A stretch of DNA of 64,000 bases from Salinisphaera sp. Q1T1-3 (GCF_003602005.1 NZ_QZWD01000003.1:124001-188000); one strand, 5' to 3'. Positions 27,382-37,258 are shown, counted from the first letter of the stretch. The notes: generated by a model not told the origin, from the sequence alone. Numbers and translations: made by a program.

Positions 27382-28233
27382 ATGAGCATGGATTTTGTCG
27401 GCACCGAGCGCTATGTCGCTACCGATGCGCTCAAGATGGCGGTCAACGCTGCTGCCACGCTGTCGCGTCCGCTGCTGATCAAGGGCGAGCCGGGCACCGG
27501 CAAGACCATGCTCGCCGAGGAAGTCGCCGCCGCGCTGGGCAAGCCTCTGTTCGCCTGGCACGTCAAATCGACGACCAAGGCGGCTCAGGGGCTCTACGAA
27601 TACGATGCGGTCGCGCGGCTGCGCGACTCGCAGCTGGGCGAGGCGCGGGTCCACGATATCGCCAACTACATCGTGCCGGGGCCGCTCTGGTCGTGTTTCA
27701 CCTGTGACGAACAGCCGGTGTTGTTGATCGACGAGATCGATAAGGCCGATGTCGAATTCCCGAACGATCTGCTGCGCGAGCTAGATCGTATGGCCTTCGA
27801 TGTCTACGAGACACGTCAGACGATCGAGGCCCGGCATCGGCCGATCATCATCATTACGTCCAACAATGAAAAGGAATTGCCGGACGCGTTTCTGCGCCGT
27901 TGTTTCTTTCATTACATCGCGTTTCCGGATCGCGAGACGATGCAGGCCATCGTCGATGTGCATTTCCCGGGGCTGAAACAGCGCCTGCTATCCGATGCGC
28001 TGGATCTGTTCTTTGATGTACGCGAGGTGCCGGGCATCAAGAAAAAGCCCTCGACCTCGGAGTTGATCGACTGGCTCAAGCTGCTCGTCGCCGAGGATAT
28101 GCCGGCCGAGGCGCTGCACGCTGCCGACACGGCGAATTCCTTGCCGCCGTTGCACGGGGCACTGCTCAAGAACGAGCAGGACGTGCATCTGTTCGAACGT
28201 CTCGCCTTCATGGCGCGTCGCGGTCGACGCTGA
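27382..28233 (+). CDS. MoxR-type AAA+ ATPase
   Basis: The 283-residue ATPase has Walker A GEPGTGKT (residues 35-42), Walker B VLLIDEIDKAD, sensor 1 IITSNNEKELPDAFLRRC with the arginine finger, and a C-terminal lid with the GIKKKPSTSELIDWLKLL segment. This type (CoxD-like or APE2220 branch of MoxR) pairs with CoxE-type VWA proteins and acts as a chaperone that loads cofactors or assembles complexes. The VWA partner follows after 14 bp. No cox or mox structural genes are nearby, so the client is unknown. It directly follows pgk. Confidence 0.92.
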   Translation: MSMDFVGTERYVATDALKMAVNAAATLSRPLLIKGEPGTGKTMLAEEVAAALGKPLFAWHVKSTTKAAQGLYEYDAVARLRDSQLGEARVHDIANYIVPGPLWSCFTCDEQPVLLIDEIDKADVEFPNDLLRELDRMAFDVYETRQTIEARHRPIIIITSNNEKELPDAFLRRCFFHYIAFPDRETMQAIVDVHFPGLKQRLLSDALDLFFDVREVPGIKKKPSTSELIDWLKLLVAEDMPAEALHAADTANSLPPLHGALLKNEQDVHLFERLAFMARRGRR

Positions 28234-28247
28234 GTCGGCGCTCACCC

Positions 28248-29441
28248 GTGCTCATCGCGTTCTTCCAGGAACTGCGTCGCGGCGGGCTCGCGGTTTCGGT
28301 CGGTGAGTTTCTGACCCTGCTCGAAGCACTCGATGCGCATCTGGCCGGCACGAGCGTCACGGCCTTCCATGCGCTGGCGCGCATGACCCTGGTCAAGGAC
28401 GAGACTCGATTCGATCTGTTCGACCGGATCTTCGGCCATTATTTTCGGGGTATCGAATCGCTCGCCGAGCCCGAAGGCGAGGTACCGGCCGCATGGCTGG
28501 AAAAAATGGCCGAGCTCGAGCTCGATGATGCACAGAAACGCCGCGTCGAGGCGCTCGGTGGCTGGGAAGCGTTGATGCAGACCCTGCGCGAGCGCCTGGC
28601 AGAGCAGGGCGAGCGTCATCAAGGCGGCAATAAATGGATCGGCACGGCCGGTCGTTCGCCGTTCGGTGCCTATGGCTACAATCCCGAAGGGGTGCGCATT
28701 GGTCAGCACACCAGCCGGGAACAGCGTGCCGTCAAGGTTTGGGATAATCGTGAATACGCCGATCTGGCCGACGATCGACAGCTCGGCGTGCGCAACCTTC
28801 AGGTCGCGTTGCGACGACTGCGGCGGTTTGCTCGGGAAGGCGCTGCCGATGAGCTCGATCTCGGGGCGACAATCCGGGCCACGGCCCGACAGGGCGGCCA
28901 GCTCGATCTGGTGATGCGTCCGGAGCGGCGCAATGCCATGAAGCTGTTATTGCTCTTCGACGTCGGCGGATCGATGGACGCGCATGTCTCGATCTGCGAA
29001 CAGCTGTTTTCTGCCGCGCGTTCCGAGTTCGCCCATCTGTCCTATTTCTATTTTCACAATTTCATCTATGAATCCGTCTGGCAGGACAATGCCCGGCGCC
29101 ACAGTGAGCAATGGGATACATCGACCCTGTGCCGAACCTTCGGCTCGGATTACCGCGTGATCATCGTCGGCGATGCCAGCATGAGTCCCTACGAGATCGC
29201 CTATCCCGGCGGCTCCGTCGAACATTTCAATGCTGCATCAGGCGAGAGCTGGCTGCGGCATCTGCTGACCGCTTTTCCGCGCACCGTCTGGCTCAACCCC
29301 GTGCCGGCCGCGCGCTGGGCGGCCACGCCATCGATCGGCATGACGCGGGAGCTGATGGGCGACCGTATGTTCGCGCTGACGCCGGCCGGACTCGATTTGG
29401 CGATCAACGAATTGTCGAGCCCGGCTCAGGCGGTGCGTTGA
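28248..29441 (+). CDS. CoxE-like VWA domain protein
   Basis: The 397-residue protein has an N-terminal helical half and a C-terminal von Willebrand factor A domain beginning at about residue 230. The MIDAS metal motif reads DVGGSM (238-243), the variant usual in this family, and ICEQLFSAARSEF and the VIIVGDASMSPYE strand follow. It starts with GTG, 14 bp after the MoxR gene. Such pairs work as ATPase plus metal-dependent adaptor in protein maturation, mostly in the cytoplasm. The RRLRRFAREGAADELDLGATIRA-like block before the VWA domain (residues 189-211) is typical. Confidence 0.9.
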   Translation: MLIAFFQELRRGGLAVSVGEFLTLLEALDAHLAGTSVTAFHALARMTLVKDETRFDLFDRIFGHYFRGIESLAEPEGEVPAAWLEKMAELELDDAQKRRVEALGGWEALMQTLRERLAEQGERHQGGNKWIGTAGRSPFGAYGYNPEGVRIGQHTSREQRAVKVWDNREYADLADDRQLGVRNLQVALRRLRRFAREGAADELDLGATIRATARQGGQLDLVMRPERRNAMKLLLLFDVGGSMDAHVSICEQLFSAARSEFAHLSYFYFHNFIYESVWQDNARRHSEQWDTSTLCRTFGSDYRVIIVGDASMSPYEIAYPGGSVEHFNAASGESWLRHLLTAFPRTVWLNPVPAARWAATPSIGMTRELMGDRMFALTPAGLDLAINELSSPAQAVR

Positions 29442-29475
29442 CAAGCCGCGGCTGCGCGACGATTCTCGGAGCCGT

Positions 29476-30258
29476 ATGGGCAAGCGCCGTAGTGCGGCAG
29501 GGACGATTCGAATGGGCCAGCGCCATGTCGTGGCGATGATGCGCGCCGCCGCACGGCTGGTCCGAGGGCGCGCAAGCGCTGTGCGCACCGCGCTCTGCGC
29601 GCTCGTGAGCCTGGTGGGGTCGCTGGCCCTGATCGCCATCGCCGTGAACGCCTGGGTCATCGAGTCGACGCGGGGCCAGATCTACGATACGCCGGTACAC
29701 ATGCCGGTCTTCGATATCGCGCTCGTGCTGGGTACCAGCCCGTATACCCATACGGGGAATCCGAACCTGCTGTTCGAAAATCGTATCAAGGCGGCTGCGC
29801 AGCTCTATCGTACGGGGCGGGTTCGTCATCTGCTGCTGTCGGGCGCCAACCCCAGCAAGGCGTATAACGAACCACAGAAGATGTATCAGGCGCTGCGCCG
29901 CAGGGGCGTGCCGGACGAGGCGATGACGCTGGATTTCGCCGGGTTCCGCACGCTGGACTCGGTCATGCGGGCCCGACGGGTGTTCACGCTCACGCATGTG
30001 GTGATCGTCTCGCAGCGCTACCATGAATACCGGGCCCTGTTCATCGCCCGTCATACGGGGCTGAGCGCGATCGGCTATACATGGCCGGACGAGGATCGGC
30101 GCCAGCCGCTGCGTACTGAAGCCCGCGAGTATTTCGCGCGGATCAAGGCGTTACTCGACCTGTTCGTCTTTCATACCGCGCCGCGGTTTCTGGGGCCGAA
30201 GCGGCCGATCAATCTGCAGCCACCCGACATGAGTGGCTATTACGCGCAGCGAGCGTAA
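29476..30258 (+). CDS. SanA/ElyC-like membrane protein (DUF218)
   Basis: The 260-residue protein has a basic N-terminal tail, one membrane helix at about residues 40-60, and a DUF218 (YdcF/SanA) domain: ALVLGTSPYT, the ENRIKAAAQLYRTGRV block, LLLSGANPS, DFAGFRTLDSVMRA, and VVIVSQRYHEYRALFIA. E. coli SanA helps keep the envelope tight to vancomycin; its biochemical role is not settled. GGAG lies just before the ATG. It is 34 bp after the VWA gene and probably the last gene of the pgk transcript. A short dyad (ATTACGC and GCGTAAT) spans its stop codon. Confidence 0.85.
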   Translation: MGKRRSAAGTIRMGQRHVVAMMRAAARLVRGRASAVRTALCALVSLVGSLALIAIAVNAWVIESTRGQIYDTPVHMPVFDIALVLGTSPYTHTGNPNLLFENRIKAAAQLYRTGRVRHLLLSGANPSKAYNEPQKMYQALRRRGVPDEAMTLDFAGFRTLDSVMRARRVFTLTHVVIVSQRYHEYRALFIARHTGLSAIGYTWPDEDRRQPLRTEAREYFARIKALLDLFVFHTAPRFLGPKRPINLQPPDMSGYYAQRA

Positions 30259-30402
30259 TGACATGCGACGGTCGCGCGATGTGCTGCATGCCGACCGTGT
30301 CGAGGTCGAACACGATGCCGCAGCGGGTCAGCCCGGCCGGCGACAGGTGGACTCGCCGCCGACGTGTCGATCGCTTGCCGCCGGCTGGCGGGACGTTGTC
30401 GC

Positions 30403-31053
30403 TCAGGACGACGTCGCGGTTTGCTCGGGGCTTGGCAGGGGAAAGAGGCCATTCAGAAGCGCCTCGATCTTGGTTTCCGCGCCGTGTTCGACGCGGTAGG
30501 TATCCGGATGACGAAGGCTGCATTCATACAGGCCGGCCATGTACGCCATGATCATGTCGGCGATGTCTTCGGCTGTCAGTCCCGCCGGCAGGCTGCGCTG
30601 CTCGGCGACTTCGTGGGAAATCGCCACGAGTGCGGCCCGGGTCTCGTCGAACATGGCGGCCAGAAGGCGGGCGCTGGCGGCTTCGCTCTGGTCGATCTCA
30701 CAGCGATGCAGCACGATATGACAGACGCGCCGGTGCTGATCGTCGGTGGCCAGGCGGTTGACGCCGTGCAGCATCATCTCCTTGAGCAGCTCGAGCGGCG
30801 CGGCCCCCGGGATGTGTTCACTCAGGCATTGACGCAGATCGCGCATCGGCATCTTGGTCCGGGCGACCATGGCGGCCAGCAGCGCACTCTTGTCCTCGAA
30901 ATGCCAGTAGATCGCACCGCGCGTGACATTGGCGCGCTGTGCGATGCGTTCCAGGGAAGCCTTGCCAACGCCGCGATCCAGCATTTCGGCTTCGGCCGCA
31001 TCAAGGATGTGTTCGCGGGTCTGCTCGGACTCGCTTTTCGTTTTACGTGCCAT
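30403..31053 (-). CDS. TetR-family repressor of the RND pump (AcrR/TtgR-like)
   Basis: The 216-residue protein has the AcrR-type N-terminus: ETRE-like QTREHILDAAE, then the helix-turn-helix SLERIAQRANVTRGAIYWHF. The C-terminal domain is that of the TetR_C_2 (AcrR/TtgR) group. It is divergent from the efflux operon, and the gap between them contains a near copy of the AcrR operator. It should repress the pump and itself and let go on binding hydrophobic drugs. Confidence 0.92.
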   Translation of the reverse strand: MARKTKSESEQTREHILDAAEAEMLDRGVGKASLERIAQRANVTRGAIYWHFEDKSALLAAMVARTKMPMRDLRQCLSEHIPGAAPLELLKEMMLHGVNRLATDDQHRRVCHIVLHRCEIDQSEAASARLLAAMFDETRAALVAISHEVAEQRSLPAGLTAEDIADMIMAYMAGLYECSLRHPDTYRVEHGAETKIEALLNGLFPLPSPEQTATSS

Positions 31054-31099
31054 AACTCGCTCTGTTCGCGCCGCGTCTCCGTCGCCGTGACGCCTATCT

Positions 31100-31123
31100 T
31101 ACATACATACGCGAATGTATGTA
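31100..31123. promoter_or_regulatory. AcrR-like operator
   Basis: TACATACAT and ATGTATGTA form perfect 9-bp arms around ACGCGA. From memory of the E. coli acrR-acrA operator the arms are identical and only the centre differs. The site lies between the divergent repressor and pump genes. Confidence 0.88.
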
Positions 31124-31165
31124 TGATGCGAACGGTCAGGGAAGTCCACCTCAGGGATTCGCGGT

Positions 31166-32428
31166 ATGCGTGATTACCATTTCGGCGTCGCTCGGCGCCT
31201 TCCAGTACACCGTGCGCTGTTCGTCGTCATGGCGTCGCTTGCTCTGGCCGCATGCGGTCAGGGCGACGGCGGACAGGCGCAGGGCGGCGGAGGGCAGCAA
31301 CAGCCGCCCACACCGGTTCAAGTCAAGACACTCCAGCCGCATCAGGTCGATGTGTACGCCGAGTATCCGGGACGCGTCGAGGGCAAGCAGACCGCGCGCA
31401 TCATCGGGCGTGTCACCGGCGTGTTGCTGGACAAGAATTATCGAGAGGGGTCAATCGTCCACAAAGGCGATCGGCTGTTCACGATCGATCCGAAGCCCTA
31501 CCAGGCCACGGTCAATCAGCGCAAGGCCGAGCTGTCCAGTGCACAGGCGTCGCTGGCCAATTCGCGGCGTATCTGGAATCGCACGAAGAAACTCTACGAT
31601 TCCAACGCGGTCAGTCAGGCCGAACGGGATCAGGCTCTGTCGAACTATGATTCGGATCGCGCCAGCGTTCAGCAGGCCAAGGCGAATCTCGACTCGGCTC
31701 AGATCGATCTCGGCTATACGCACGTGGAAGCACCGATCACCGGCGTGACCAGTCTGCGCGACATCGATCTCGGTTCGCTGGTCACGGCCAACCAGACCCA
31801 GCTGACCACGATCACGCAGCTCGATCCGGTCTATGTCCTGTTCGCGCTACCCGAGGACGATGCCTTCGCCCGACGCAAGGCGCTGTCCGACATGGGCAAG
31901 GAATCGTCCGATGCCTCGACTCGCGAGGCCACGATCCTGCTCAATAATGGCCAGCCTTTCCCGTACAAGGCGCAGGTGGATTTCACCCAGAGCACGATCG
32001 ATCCGGATACCGGCACCGTGCAGCTGCGCGCCGTGGTCAAGAATCCGAACAATGAACTGATGCCGGGGCGTTATGTTCGGACGCGTCTGCGTATTCAGAC
32101 GCTGGACAAGGCGTTGACCGTACCGGACAGCGCGATTTCGGACAGCGGCCAGCAGGTTCAGGTGTTCGTTGCTCGCAATGGCAAGGCACAGACCCAGGCC
32201 GTCAAGCTCGGCCCGAACACCAGCGACGGGCGTGTCATTTCCAGCGGCCTGAAGCCGGGTGACAAGGTCATTGTCAGCGGCATCGGTTCGCTGCAGTCCG
32301 GCGCGCCGATCAAGATTCAGCAGGGCGCCGGCAATAAGAACGGCGATCCGGCCTCGAATGGTGGCGCCCAGTCGTCGGGCGATGCGTCCGGCGGCGGTAG
32401 CGGCGGCCAGTCCGGGCAGAACAGCTAA
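31166..32428 (+). CDS. RND efflux periplasmic adaptor (AcrA/MexA family lipoprotein)
   Basis: The 420-residue protein has a lipoprotein signal ending in LALAAC (Cys30), then a lipoyl-like domain (VEGKQTARIIGRVTGVLL and the partner VEAPITGVTSLRDIDLGSLV), a helical hairpin between them (residues 115-180) and beta-barrel and membrane-proximal domains. This is the AcrA/MexA/TtgA pattern. It links the inner-membrane pump to the outer channel. The C-terminus is a Gly/Ser/Gln-rich tail of some 40 residues. It is the first gene of the operon and ends 14 bp before the pump gene. Confidence 0.95.
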   Translation: MRDYHFGVARRLPVHRALFVVMASLALAACGQGDGGQAQGGGGQQQPPTPVQVKTLQPHQVDVYAEYPGRVEGKQTARIIGRVTGVLLDKNYREGSIVHKGDRLFTIDPKPYQATVNQRKAELSSAQASLANSRRIWNRTKKLYDSNAVSQAERDQALSNYDSDRASVQQAKANLDSAQIDLGYTHVEAPITGVTSLRDIDLGSLVTANQTQLTTITQLDPVYVLFALPEDDAFARRKALSDMGKESSDASTREATILLNNGQPFPYKAQVDFTQSTIDPDTGTVQLRAVVKNPNNELMPGRYVRTRLRIQTLDKALTVPDSAISDSGQQVQVFVARNGKAQTQAVKLGPNTSDGRVISSGLKPGDKVIVSGIGSLQSGAPIKIQQGAGNKNGDPASNGGAQSSGDASGGGSGGQSGQNS

Positions 32429-32442
32429 GCGAGGACGTACGC

Positions 32443-35400
32443 GTGCTGTCTAAATTCTTCATCGACAGGCCGGTCTTTGCGACCGTCCTGGCTATCATCA
32501 TCACGCTGTCGGGTGTGCTGGCGATGCGTTCGCTGCCCATCTCGCAGTATCCGGACGTCGTGCCGCCCGAAGTGGTCGTGCGTGCCAACTATCCCGGCGC
32601 CAGTGCCGAGGATATTGCCAAGACGGTGGCCGCGCCCCTGGAGACCGAGATCAACGGTGTCCAGAACATGATCTACATGACCTCGACGTCTTCGGACTCG
32701 GGGCAGATGCAGCTCAACGTCACGTTCAAGATCGGCACCGAGCCCGAGCAGGCGACGATCGACGTCAACAACCGCGTCCAATCGGCGCTGTCGCAGTTGC
32801 CGGACACCGTGCAACAGACCGGCGTGACCGTGCGCAAGCAGTCCACCAGTATTCTGCAGGTGGTCACGCTGTACTCGCCGAACAAGAAGTTCGATACGAC
32901 CTACATCAGTAACTACATGCTGGTGTATCTCATCGATCCCATCAAACGACTCGACGGGGTCGGCGACGCGCGTCTGTTCTCGACCGAGGACTACTCGATG
33001 CGCATCTGGCTGGATCCGGCCAAGATGGCACGTTTCGATATCACCGCCAGCGACGTCGAGTCGGCGATTCGCGAGCAGAACTCGCAGTTCGCGGCCGGCA
33101 AATTCGGTGAGCGGCCCTACGGTGGCGCGGATATCGCCTTCACCTACACGGCCAGCACGGCCGGGCGTTTCTCCAAACCGTCACAGTTCGAAAACATCAT
33201 TCTGAAGTCGCTCGACAACGGGCGGGTATTGCGGCTCAAGGATGTGGCAAGAGTCGAGCTCGGGGCGCAGTCGTATGCGACGCTGCACAGTTTCAACGGC
33301 CAGCCGGCCGTGCCCGCAGCCATCTATCTGCAACCCGGGGCCAACGCGCTCGCAACGGCCGAGCGTGTACGGCACTTGATGGAGGACCTGGGCAAGAATC
33401 TGCCCCAGGGTCTGGAATACAAGATCCCGTACAACACGACCCAGTTCGTGCACGCGTCGATCGAAGAGGTGATCTTCACCTTCTTCATCTCGCTGATTCT
33501 CGTGCTGTTGGTCATCTATCTGTTCCTGCAGAACTTCTGGGCGACCATCATTCCGATGCTGGCGGTGCCCGTCGCGGTGGTCGGGACATTCGCCGGCATC
33601 TACATGCTCGGCTTCTCGATCAACCTGCTGACATTGTTCGGCATGATTCTGGCGATCGGTCTCGTGGTCGATGACGCGATCATCGTGATCGAGAACATCG
33701 AACGCATCATGACCGAGGAGAAAGCGCCACCGCGGCAGGCGGCGATCAAGGCTATGGAGGAGGTGACCGGCCCGGTCATCGCTGTCGTGCTCGCCTTGAA
33801 CGCAGTGTTTGTCCCCGTGGGCTTTCTCGGCGGCCTGTCCGGGCAGATGTACAGCCAGTTCGCGATCACCATCGCGGTCTCGGTGCTCATTTCCGGCTTT
33901 GTCGCACTCACGCTCACGCCCGCGCTGTGTGCCCTGTTCCTAAAACCGAGTAGCGATAAGAAGAACTGGTTCTTCCGCAAGTTCAACCAGGGCTTCGACA
34001 AGTGCGCCGATGCCTATCTCTGGGGCGTGAACTTCCTGCTCAAGCGCGCGATTCTCGGCCTGCTGCTGTTTGCCGGTGTGATCGGCGCGACCTGGTTCTT
34101 CTCGACCCAGGTGCCCAGCGGTCTCATCCCGCAGGAGGACCAGGGCTATATCTTTGCCTACTACCAGCTGCCGCCGGGCGCGTCGCTGCAACGTACGGAA
34201 AAGGTCAGCCAAGAGTTCTACAAGAAGGCACGAGCCAACATGAACGGGCTGTCCGGCGTGGTCAGCGTGCCGGGTTACGACTTCCTGGCCAGCGCACCGC
34301 GCACCTGGGCCGGCGTCATGTTCCTGACACTGGAGGACTGGGGTAAACGCGATTCGTCGTCGTTCGACCTGGTCAATCAGGCCTTCGGACTCGGCGCGCA
34401 GGTGCCCGGTGCACAGGTGATCGCCTTCAACCCGCCGCCGATCATCGGCCTGTCGACGACGGGCGGTTTCGAAGGCTATGTCCAGAGCAAGGAAGGCTCG
34501 GATTACAACGCGTTGTTCAAGCAGACGCAGAAGCTGATCGCGGCCGCCAACAAGCGACCGGAGCTCCAGCGGGTCCGTACAACGCTCAACACCGACGTGC
34601 CGCGTTACAAGGTCACCGTCGACCGCGAAAAGGCCAAGGAACTGGGTGTGCCGATCGGCGACCTGTTCTCGACGCTGCAGTCGACGTTCGGTCAGCTGTA
34701 CGTGAACCAGTTCACGTTCCTGGGCCGTAACTGGCAGGTCAATCTGCAGTCCGATGCCGCGTATCGCATGCAACCGGATGATCTGCGTCAGGTGTTCGTC
34801 AAATCGAACAAGACAGACGAGATGATCCCGGTGTCGTCGCTGGTCAGTACCAAGCGCACGACCTCGGCCGACGTGGTGCAGCGTTTCAACGTCTTCCCGG
34901 CGGCACAGGTTCAGGGGGCTGCGGCACCGGGGTATAGCTCCGGTCAGGCCAATGCGGCCATTCAGCAGGTCGCCTCTCAGGTTCTGGGCTCGAATTACGA
35001 CTTTGCCTTCACCGGGACGGCGTATCAGGCCCAGCACGTCGGGGATGCTGCAATCATCGCGCTGGTGTTCGGCGTGGTCATGGTGTTTTTGATCCTCGCG
35101 GCCCAGTACGAGAAATGGAGTCTGCCGATCGCGGTGTTGACGGCGGTGCCGTTTGCCACGCTTGGCGCGTACATGGCGGTCTGGCTGCGCGGGGTGGATA
35201 ACAACATCTACTTCACGGTGGGCCTGCTGGTGCTGATCGGACTGGCGGCGAAGAACGCGATTCTCATCGTGGAGTTCGCTGTTCTTGAGAGACAAGCCGG
35301 CAAATCCCCCGCCGATGCGGCCTATTCGGCGGCCAAACTGCGTTTCCGACCGATCGTGATGACGTCGATGACGTTCGTGCTGGCCTCCGTGCCGCTGGCT

Positions 35401-35655
35401 GTGGCCAGCGGGGCGGCCGCCAATAGCCGTATCGCCATCGGTACGGCCGTCATCGGCGGTATGCTGTTCGCCACGTTCTTCGCCATTCTGTTCGTGCCGA
35501 TGTTCTACGATCTGATCGAGAAGGGATCGGAGAAACTCGCCCGCGCGCGTGGCAAGACTCAGGACGAAGATGAAAACGATGAGTTCGACGATGATTCCCG
35601 CCAGCTGTCGCACGACGACGATCAGACCCGGAACAGGGAAGACGACAATGCGTAG
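32443..35655 (+). CDS. RND multidrug efflux pump, HAE1 family (AcrB/MexB-like)
   Basis: The 1070-residue protein has the twelve-helix RND plan with two large periplasmic loops. The start FFIDRPVFATVLAI, the proton-relay Asp pair in GLVVDDAIIVIENIER, the lysine in GLAAKNAILIVEFA and the arginine in LRFRPIVMTSMTFVLA are all present, so it should be active. Substrates of this family are hydrophobic and amphiphilic compounds. It begins with GTG and overlaps the next gene by 8 bp. The C-terminal tail after the last helix is long and acidic (DEDENDEFDDDSR and onward), longer than in AcrB (1049). Confidence 0.97.
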   Translation: MLSKFFIDRPVFATVLAIIITLSGVLAMRSLPISQYPDVVPPEVVVRANYPGASAEDIAKTVAAPLETEINGVQNMIYMTSTSSDSGQMQLNVTFKIGTEPEQATIDVNNRVQSALSQLPDTVQQTGVTVRKQSTSILQVVTLYSPNKKFDTTYISNYMLVYLIDPIKRLDGVGDARLFSTEDYSMRIWLDPAKMARFDITASDVESAIREQNSQFAAGKFGERPYGGADIAFTYTASTAGRFSKPSQFENIILKSLDNGRVLRLKDVARVELGAQSYATLHSFNGQPAVPAAIYLQPGANALATAERVRHLMEDLGKNLPQGLEYKIPYNTTQFVHASIEEVIFTFFISLILVLLVIYLFLQNFWATIIPMLAVPVAVVGTFAGIYMLGFSINLLTLFGMILAIGLVVDDAIIVIENIERIMTEEKAPPRQAAIKAMEEVTGPVIAVVLALNAVFVPVGFLGGLSGQMYSQFAITIAVSVLISGFVALTLTPALCALFLKPSSDKKNWFFRKFNQGFDKCADAYLWGVNFLLKRAILGLLLFAGVIGATWFFSTQVPSGLIPQEDQGYIFAYYQLPPGASLQRTEKVSQEFYKKARANMNGLSGVVSVPGYDFLASAPRTWAGVMFLTLEDWGKRDSSSFDLVNQAFGLGAQVPGAQVIAFNPPPIIGLSTTGGFEGYVQSKEGSDYNALFKQTQKLIAAANKRPELQRVRTTLNTDVPRYKVTVDREKAKELGVPIGDLFSTLQSTFGQLYVNQFTFLGRNWQVNLQSDAAYRMQPDDLRQVFVKSNKTDEMIPVSSLVSTKRTTSADVVQRFNVFPAAQVQGAAAPGYSSGQANAAIQQVASQVLGSNYDFAFTGTAYQAQHVGDAAIIALVFGVVMVFLILAAQYEKWSLPIAVLTAVPFATLGAYMAVWLRGVDNNIYFTVGLLVLIGLAAKNAILIVEFAVLERQAGKSPADAAYSAAKLRFRPIVMTSMTFVLASVPLAVASGAAANSRIAIGTAVIGGMLFATFFAILFVPMFYDLIEKGSEKLARARGKTQDEDENDEFDDDSRQLSHDDDQTRNREDDNA

Positions 35656-37258
35656 TGCCCTGATTCTCTGTGCGGCCGCGTTGTTGGCAGGCTGTGCGGT
35701 CGGTCCGGACTATGAGCGTCCCGACATGGACCTGCCGCAGTCGCAGCTGGATTCGACGCTCCTGTCCGCCGATCAACAGCAGAAGCTGGCCTACTGGTGG
35801 ACCCGGTATAAGGATCCGACGCTCAACAAGCTCATTGACCAGGCACTGGATTCCAACCTCGACATCGCGCTGCAGTTCCAGCGCGTTCGTCAGGCAAGGG
35901 CGGAGCTGGGCTATCAGAATGCCCAGCTCTATCCCACCATCCAGGGCCAGGCCCAGGGGCTTCGCGAGCGTGCCAGTTCGGCTACCGGTGGTGCCAGTGG
36001 TGGCTCCAGCGCGGGGAGTGGATCGTCGTCTGGTGGCGGTGCCGGTGCGGGCGGCGGCTCGAGTTCGAGCGCTGCTGGCGCCTCGGCTGGCGCCCAGCGC
36101 TATAACTATTATTCCGTGGCCGGCACGCTCAACTACGAGCTGGATATCTGGGGCGCGCTGCGACGGTCCGACGAGCAGGCGCGTGCGCAGTTGTTGTCCT
36201 CGGCCTACACCGAGGACTCGGTGCGGCTGATGGTCGTCTCCGACGTCGTGACGAACTACATGTCGTTGCGCAATTATCAGCGTCAGATCGACGTCACGAA
36301 GAAGACGATCCGTACGCGTGAGCAGGCCTACGCCCTGGATCAGAAGCGTTATCAGTACGGCGCGATCGACAAGTTGACGTTGCTCCAGACCAAGTCGTTG
36401 CTCGACTCGGCCCGGGCACAGCTGCCGCCGCTGGAACAACAGGCCAGCCAGCTGCAGACAGCACTCGCCGTGCTGACCGGCAAGACGCCGCGTCAGATCA
36501 TGACCGCCACCGATATTCCGGACGGTGATTTCGACGACATCACGTTGCCGCAGGATCTGCCGAAGGTGCTGCCCTCGCAGCTCATCGAGCGTCGCCCGGA
36601 TGTTCGAGCGGCCGAGGCGAGCCTGATCGCGTCCAATGCCAACGTCGGTGTGGCCAAGGCCCGTTTCTTCCCGACCTTCAATCTGTCGGCGATGATCGGT
36701 ACACAGGCCCTTTCGGTCGACGATCTGTTCGAGCCTTACTCGAAAATCGAACAGGTCGGCGGTTCGATCACGGCGCCGATTCTCGATTTCGGTCGTATCA
36801 ACTCGCAGTATCGCAGTGCCAAGGCACAGAAGGCCCAGGCCGAGATCCAGTATCGTCAGACCGTGCGCCAGGCGTTCCAGGACGTCCACAACGCCCTGGA
36901 TGAGGTCAAGTACAGTCGACAGCGCTTCGTCGCGGTCCAGGAACAGGTCGCTTCCTATCGCGATACGTTGCAACTGGCCAATCTGCGTTATCAGGTCGGC
37001 CGGACGGATTATTTCGACGTGCTCGATGCCCAGCGGAATCTGTTTTCCAGCCAGCTGAATCTTGCCCAGGCCATTGCCGATCGCTTCACCGCGACCGCTG
37101 ACCTGTACAAGGCGCTCGGCGGCGGCTGGACGCAGCAGAGCGATTCGCTGGATCCGGCGCTCGAAGAAGTCGCGCATGACTACGACCCGGTGCCGGACGC
37201 CAAGGACGGCGCCCACGCCGCGACGGCCAATCTGCCCGTGCCCGGCAACGATCCGTAG
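35648..37258 (+). CDS. RND efflux outer membrane factor, NodT/OprM family lipoprotein
   Basis: The 536-residue protein has a lipobox LLAGC (Cys16), the CAVGPDYERP start of this family, and two repeats of the outer membrane factor fold, with ERRPDVRAAEASLIASNANVGVAKARFFP in the second (only its ends are diagnostic). It forms the trimeric exit channel of the pump. Residues about 110-149 are an almost pure Gly/Ser/Ala stretch lying in the first repeat, near where the first extracellular loop is expected. The ATG overlaps the pump gene (ATGCGTAG). The MlaE-like gene begins 15 bp after its stop. Confidence 0.95.
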   Translation: MRSALILCAAALLAGCAVGPDYERPDMDLPQSQLDSTLLSADQQQKLAYWWTRYKDPTLNKLIDQALDSNLDIALQFQRVRQARAELGYQNAQLYPTIQGQAQGLRERASSATGGASGGSSAGSGSSSGGGAGAGGGSSSSAAGASAGAQRYNYYSVAGTLNYELDIWGALRRSDEQARAQLLSSAYTEDSVRLMVVSDVVTNYMSLRNYQRQIDVTKKTIRTREQAYALDQKRYQYGAIDKLTLLQTKSLLDSARAQLPPLEQQASQLQTALAVLTGKTPRQIMTATDIPDGDFDDITLPQDLPKVLPSQLIERRPDVRAAEASLIASNANVGVAKARFFPTFNLSAMIGTQALSVDDLFEPYSKIEQVGGSITAPILDFGRINSQYRSAKAQKAQAEIQYRQTVRQAFQDVHNALDEVKYSRQRFVAVQEQVASYRDTLQLANLRYQVGRTDYFDVLDAQRNLFSSQLNLAQAIADRFTATADLYKALGGGWTQQSDSLDPALEEVAHDYDPVPDAKDGAHAATANLPVPGNDP

